Source: Natrialba hulunbeirensis JCM 10989
GTDB lineage: Archaea > Halobacteriota > Halobacteria > Halobacteriales > Natrialbaceae
Assembly: GCF_000337575.1 (NCBI RefSeq)
Contig: NZ_AOIM01000009.1
Location: 117,114-181,113, forward strand
Reading direction: 5' to 3'
Length of the DNA stretch: 64,000 nt
Below the pieces are notes generated by a model. That model ran no database searches, was not told the origin of the DNA, and worked only from the letters and a program-made list of their open reading frames with translations. Numbering within the stretch: position 1 is the stretch's first letter; the number at the start of each line of letters is the position of its first letter. Below are positions 63,701 to 64,000 of this stretch, piece after piece. The position numbers and the translations under genes were made by a program.

Positions 63701-64000
63701 CACCACTACGAACCGAATCTAGTAGACGAGGTTGAGGACGGACACGACCATCTCAATTCACTCGTGGATCGCGGTATTCTGCGCCGCGTCGAAGAGGATG
63801 GGAGTCGATATGTGATGGTCGACGAAGATGCGCTCGAATGTGCTATCGTCGATAACGTGACGCCGACGAACTACAGTCAGACCCGAGAAACATACGCGAC
63901 CTCGGTCGAAGTCGCTCTCGGAACGGCACCCGATGATGTCGTCAAATTCACGGCGACGATAGAGGACCGTTCGGACTTTTCGCATCCACACTACTCCTTG
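60740..64000 (+). CDS. Operon gene F: second giant SF2 helicase, paralogue of E (3' end outside window)
   Basis: The frame from ATG 60740 stays open to the last base, giving 1087 residues. It aligns with E from the start (KGPYLQVLDLPQMSDTPWET). It has motif I ASTGRGKTEGWL (near 119), motif II FDEIHEYSE (near 301), GASATVEN (near 343), many zinc ribbons between 505 and 757 and the RecA2 beginning MLSFADSQSDMKEL (near 847). The window ends before the RecA2 motifs V and VI and any MZB domain. It starts 26 nt after E, the only real gap in the operon. Two such helicases in a row parallel the DrmA/DrmB pair. Confidence 0.88.
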   Translation, partial: MDFDPIELANSMRASYAEHYAGSQPQRAVKSLVSRYNDGLGESLKSDLPGFIRTKGPYLQVLDLPQMSDTPWETFADNHDLHNDLTETFSEAGFRSLYEFQESAVESVLEDHHTLLTASTGRGKTEGWLIPILQFITEAKEGQHEDHPPDSVKCVLTYPTKALAQDQLKRLIDYLFTLNRGRPSDEQVTVGIYDGDTKRRDPDELAYLQTTFQYFDCPCDECDSSLTVSQRDDGSFVVEPMVEHEDDLAFDFIKVTRDAIVESPADILLTNPDTINYRLFNVNGNDEQQRFVAEPKYFVFDEIHEYSELFGSFTSTLMRRYIRERQELNGYDSESDDDLTIVGASATVENKRTVFQRINPFVDPDVAVIEEDERTLNAPFPVDIPNDFISAELTDEELRSGNTDAAKRALDAAGVEAGSKDVDKRLYEHLVEDGGGPLEFVRGIYAALRETPLRPVGLRDRLIDETGLSESEAEIVVANFMTIGEVSDILERRAHLFSWPLDGYYTCLNCGTVYDTPQSSCTECDHHFVTKLSLCNECGEESLESWFCPNCERLVPHTVTSEEGRFEYFQRRECQCETVDGETPEMVRVYWRPYYECTDCGERQKIDHQHDCSDCDAAMVLDDSMEKHVCTNPDCDEELTVEEALEPECHSCHSTALEPLADEEVQYCIECGDVYEDPEGQECTTDDCNGDLTPKRFLGWTCSDPACEEVYFGNPPASCSCGKRKLVRSALFDISMVDECQSCGHEFLPNGPHDCNCDCLEISRRAKGYGNYRMVDDNGRVREASQFPGGLPCYHEGRRETYAKNRRYESMLRGPANAAVTTGRYLLRSLADRDDPSAFGESKMLSFADSQSDMKELERNFREPEESFFFDQLFVESVRSVSDGSGWATLSDVIERGVNDAHQYEEELAGEGGNIPRMYEQLTGYDQSVDEYLTEELLSRALEGKYSRRYRSNQLSDEGLINVQLATDIADLSEGEHELIVEVLGQNHHYEPNLVDEVEDGHDHLNSLVDRGILRRVEEDGSRYVMVDEDALECAIVDNVTPTNYSQTRETYATSVEVALGTAPDDVVKFTATIEDRSDFSHPHYSL

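Noticed and set aside
38853-64000. CRISPR array near the CARF regulator
   Set aside because: No regularly spaced repeats of 25-37 nt were seen in this region on either strand.
38853-64000. Second attachment site (repeat of the tRNA-Glu 3' end)
   Set aside because: A search by eye for GTTCGAATCCC and TCGGAGCA-like sequences found no copy; the border is probably outside the window.
49484-64000. Classical DISARM assignment
   Set aside because: The DUF1998 helicases fit, but neither a DNA methyltransferase nor a PLD-type DrmC is present in the visible part, and genes A to D are not standard DISARM genes.
49484-64000. Complete Dpd (7-deazaguanine DNA modification) system
   Set aside because: Only an order resembling the G-H-I-J part is seen; no TGT-like DpdA, DpdB or preQ0 gene is in the window.

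Overview
This window is haloarchaeal chromosome, class Halobacteria. It is GC-rich, its proteins are strongly acidic, and its informational genes are archaeal: L18e, L7Ae, S28e, L24e, RpoN and RpoK, RNase J and TmcA. Tat-lipoproteins and a halocyanin fit the same picture. Gene order and style suggest a Natrialbales-type haloarchaeon, but I cannot place the genus from sequence alone.

Positions 1 to 38.85 kb are core chromosome. The left part is the archaeal translation/transcription/lipid super-cluster: L18e (partial), L13, S9, RpoN, RpoK, enolase, S2, then mevalonate kinase, isopentenyl phosphate kinase, RNase J, geranylgeranyl/farnesyl diphosphate synthase and GluRS. It is interrupted three times by unrelated genes: two cell-surface sugar genes with a ThiN-domain regulator and a histidine kinase; an APC permease with UspA domains; and an MscS channel. 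Then come a halocyanin, small proteins, an SDR oxidoreductase, the tRNA acetyltransferase TmcA, and a second ribosomal operon (L7Ae, S28e, L24e, Ndk) behind a long leader. Next are superoxide dismutase, a 1016-residue FAD/Fe-S/CCG dehydrogenase, a small pair (unknown protein and P-loop protein), a thiamine-type ABC importer (ThiB, ThiP, ThiQ), a metallo-beta-lactamase-fold hydrolase and a membrane-tethered winged-helix regulator. A tRNA-Glu(CTC) gene ends this part.

From 38.85 kb to the right edge is an integrated accessory island. It starts directly behind the tRNA gene and is richer in A+T and in CTAG than the core. It carries three tyrosine recombinases, two of them paralogous. With these are an unknown 386-residue protein, a membrane-anchored AbrB-like protein, a DUF5805-like protein and a possible 43-residue Cys/His micro-protein. 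After that comes defence content: a GmrSD-like DUF262/DUF1524 protein with an extra C-terminal winged helix, a decayed stretch, a small winged-helix protein and a CARF-winged-helix (Csa3-like) regulator without any CRISPR array in view.

Divergent from the CARF regulator is a tightly coupled operon of six genes (A to F, 49.48 kb to beyond the edge). A is an unknown 288-residue protein, B a 307-residue protein with predicted winged helices, C a 1026-residue P-loop ATPase, and D a 276-residue coiled-coil protein. E (1842 residues) and F (cut by the window) are two homologous giant SF2 helicases, with many zinc ribbons between their RecA lobes; E ends in an MZB (formerly DUF1998) domain. The layout recalls the helicase/ATPase halves of DISARM and Dpd, but no methyltransferase, PLD nuclease or deazaguanine gene is visible. 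I regard this CARF-regulator plus six-gene operon as the candidate undescribed or poorly described antiviral system.
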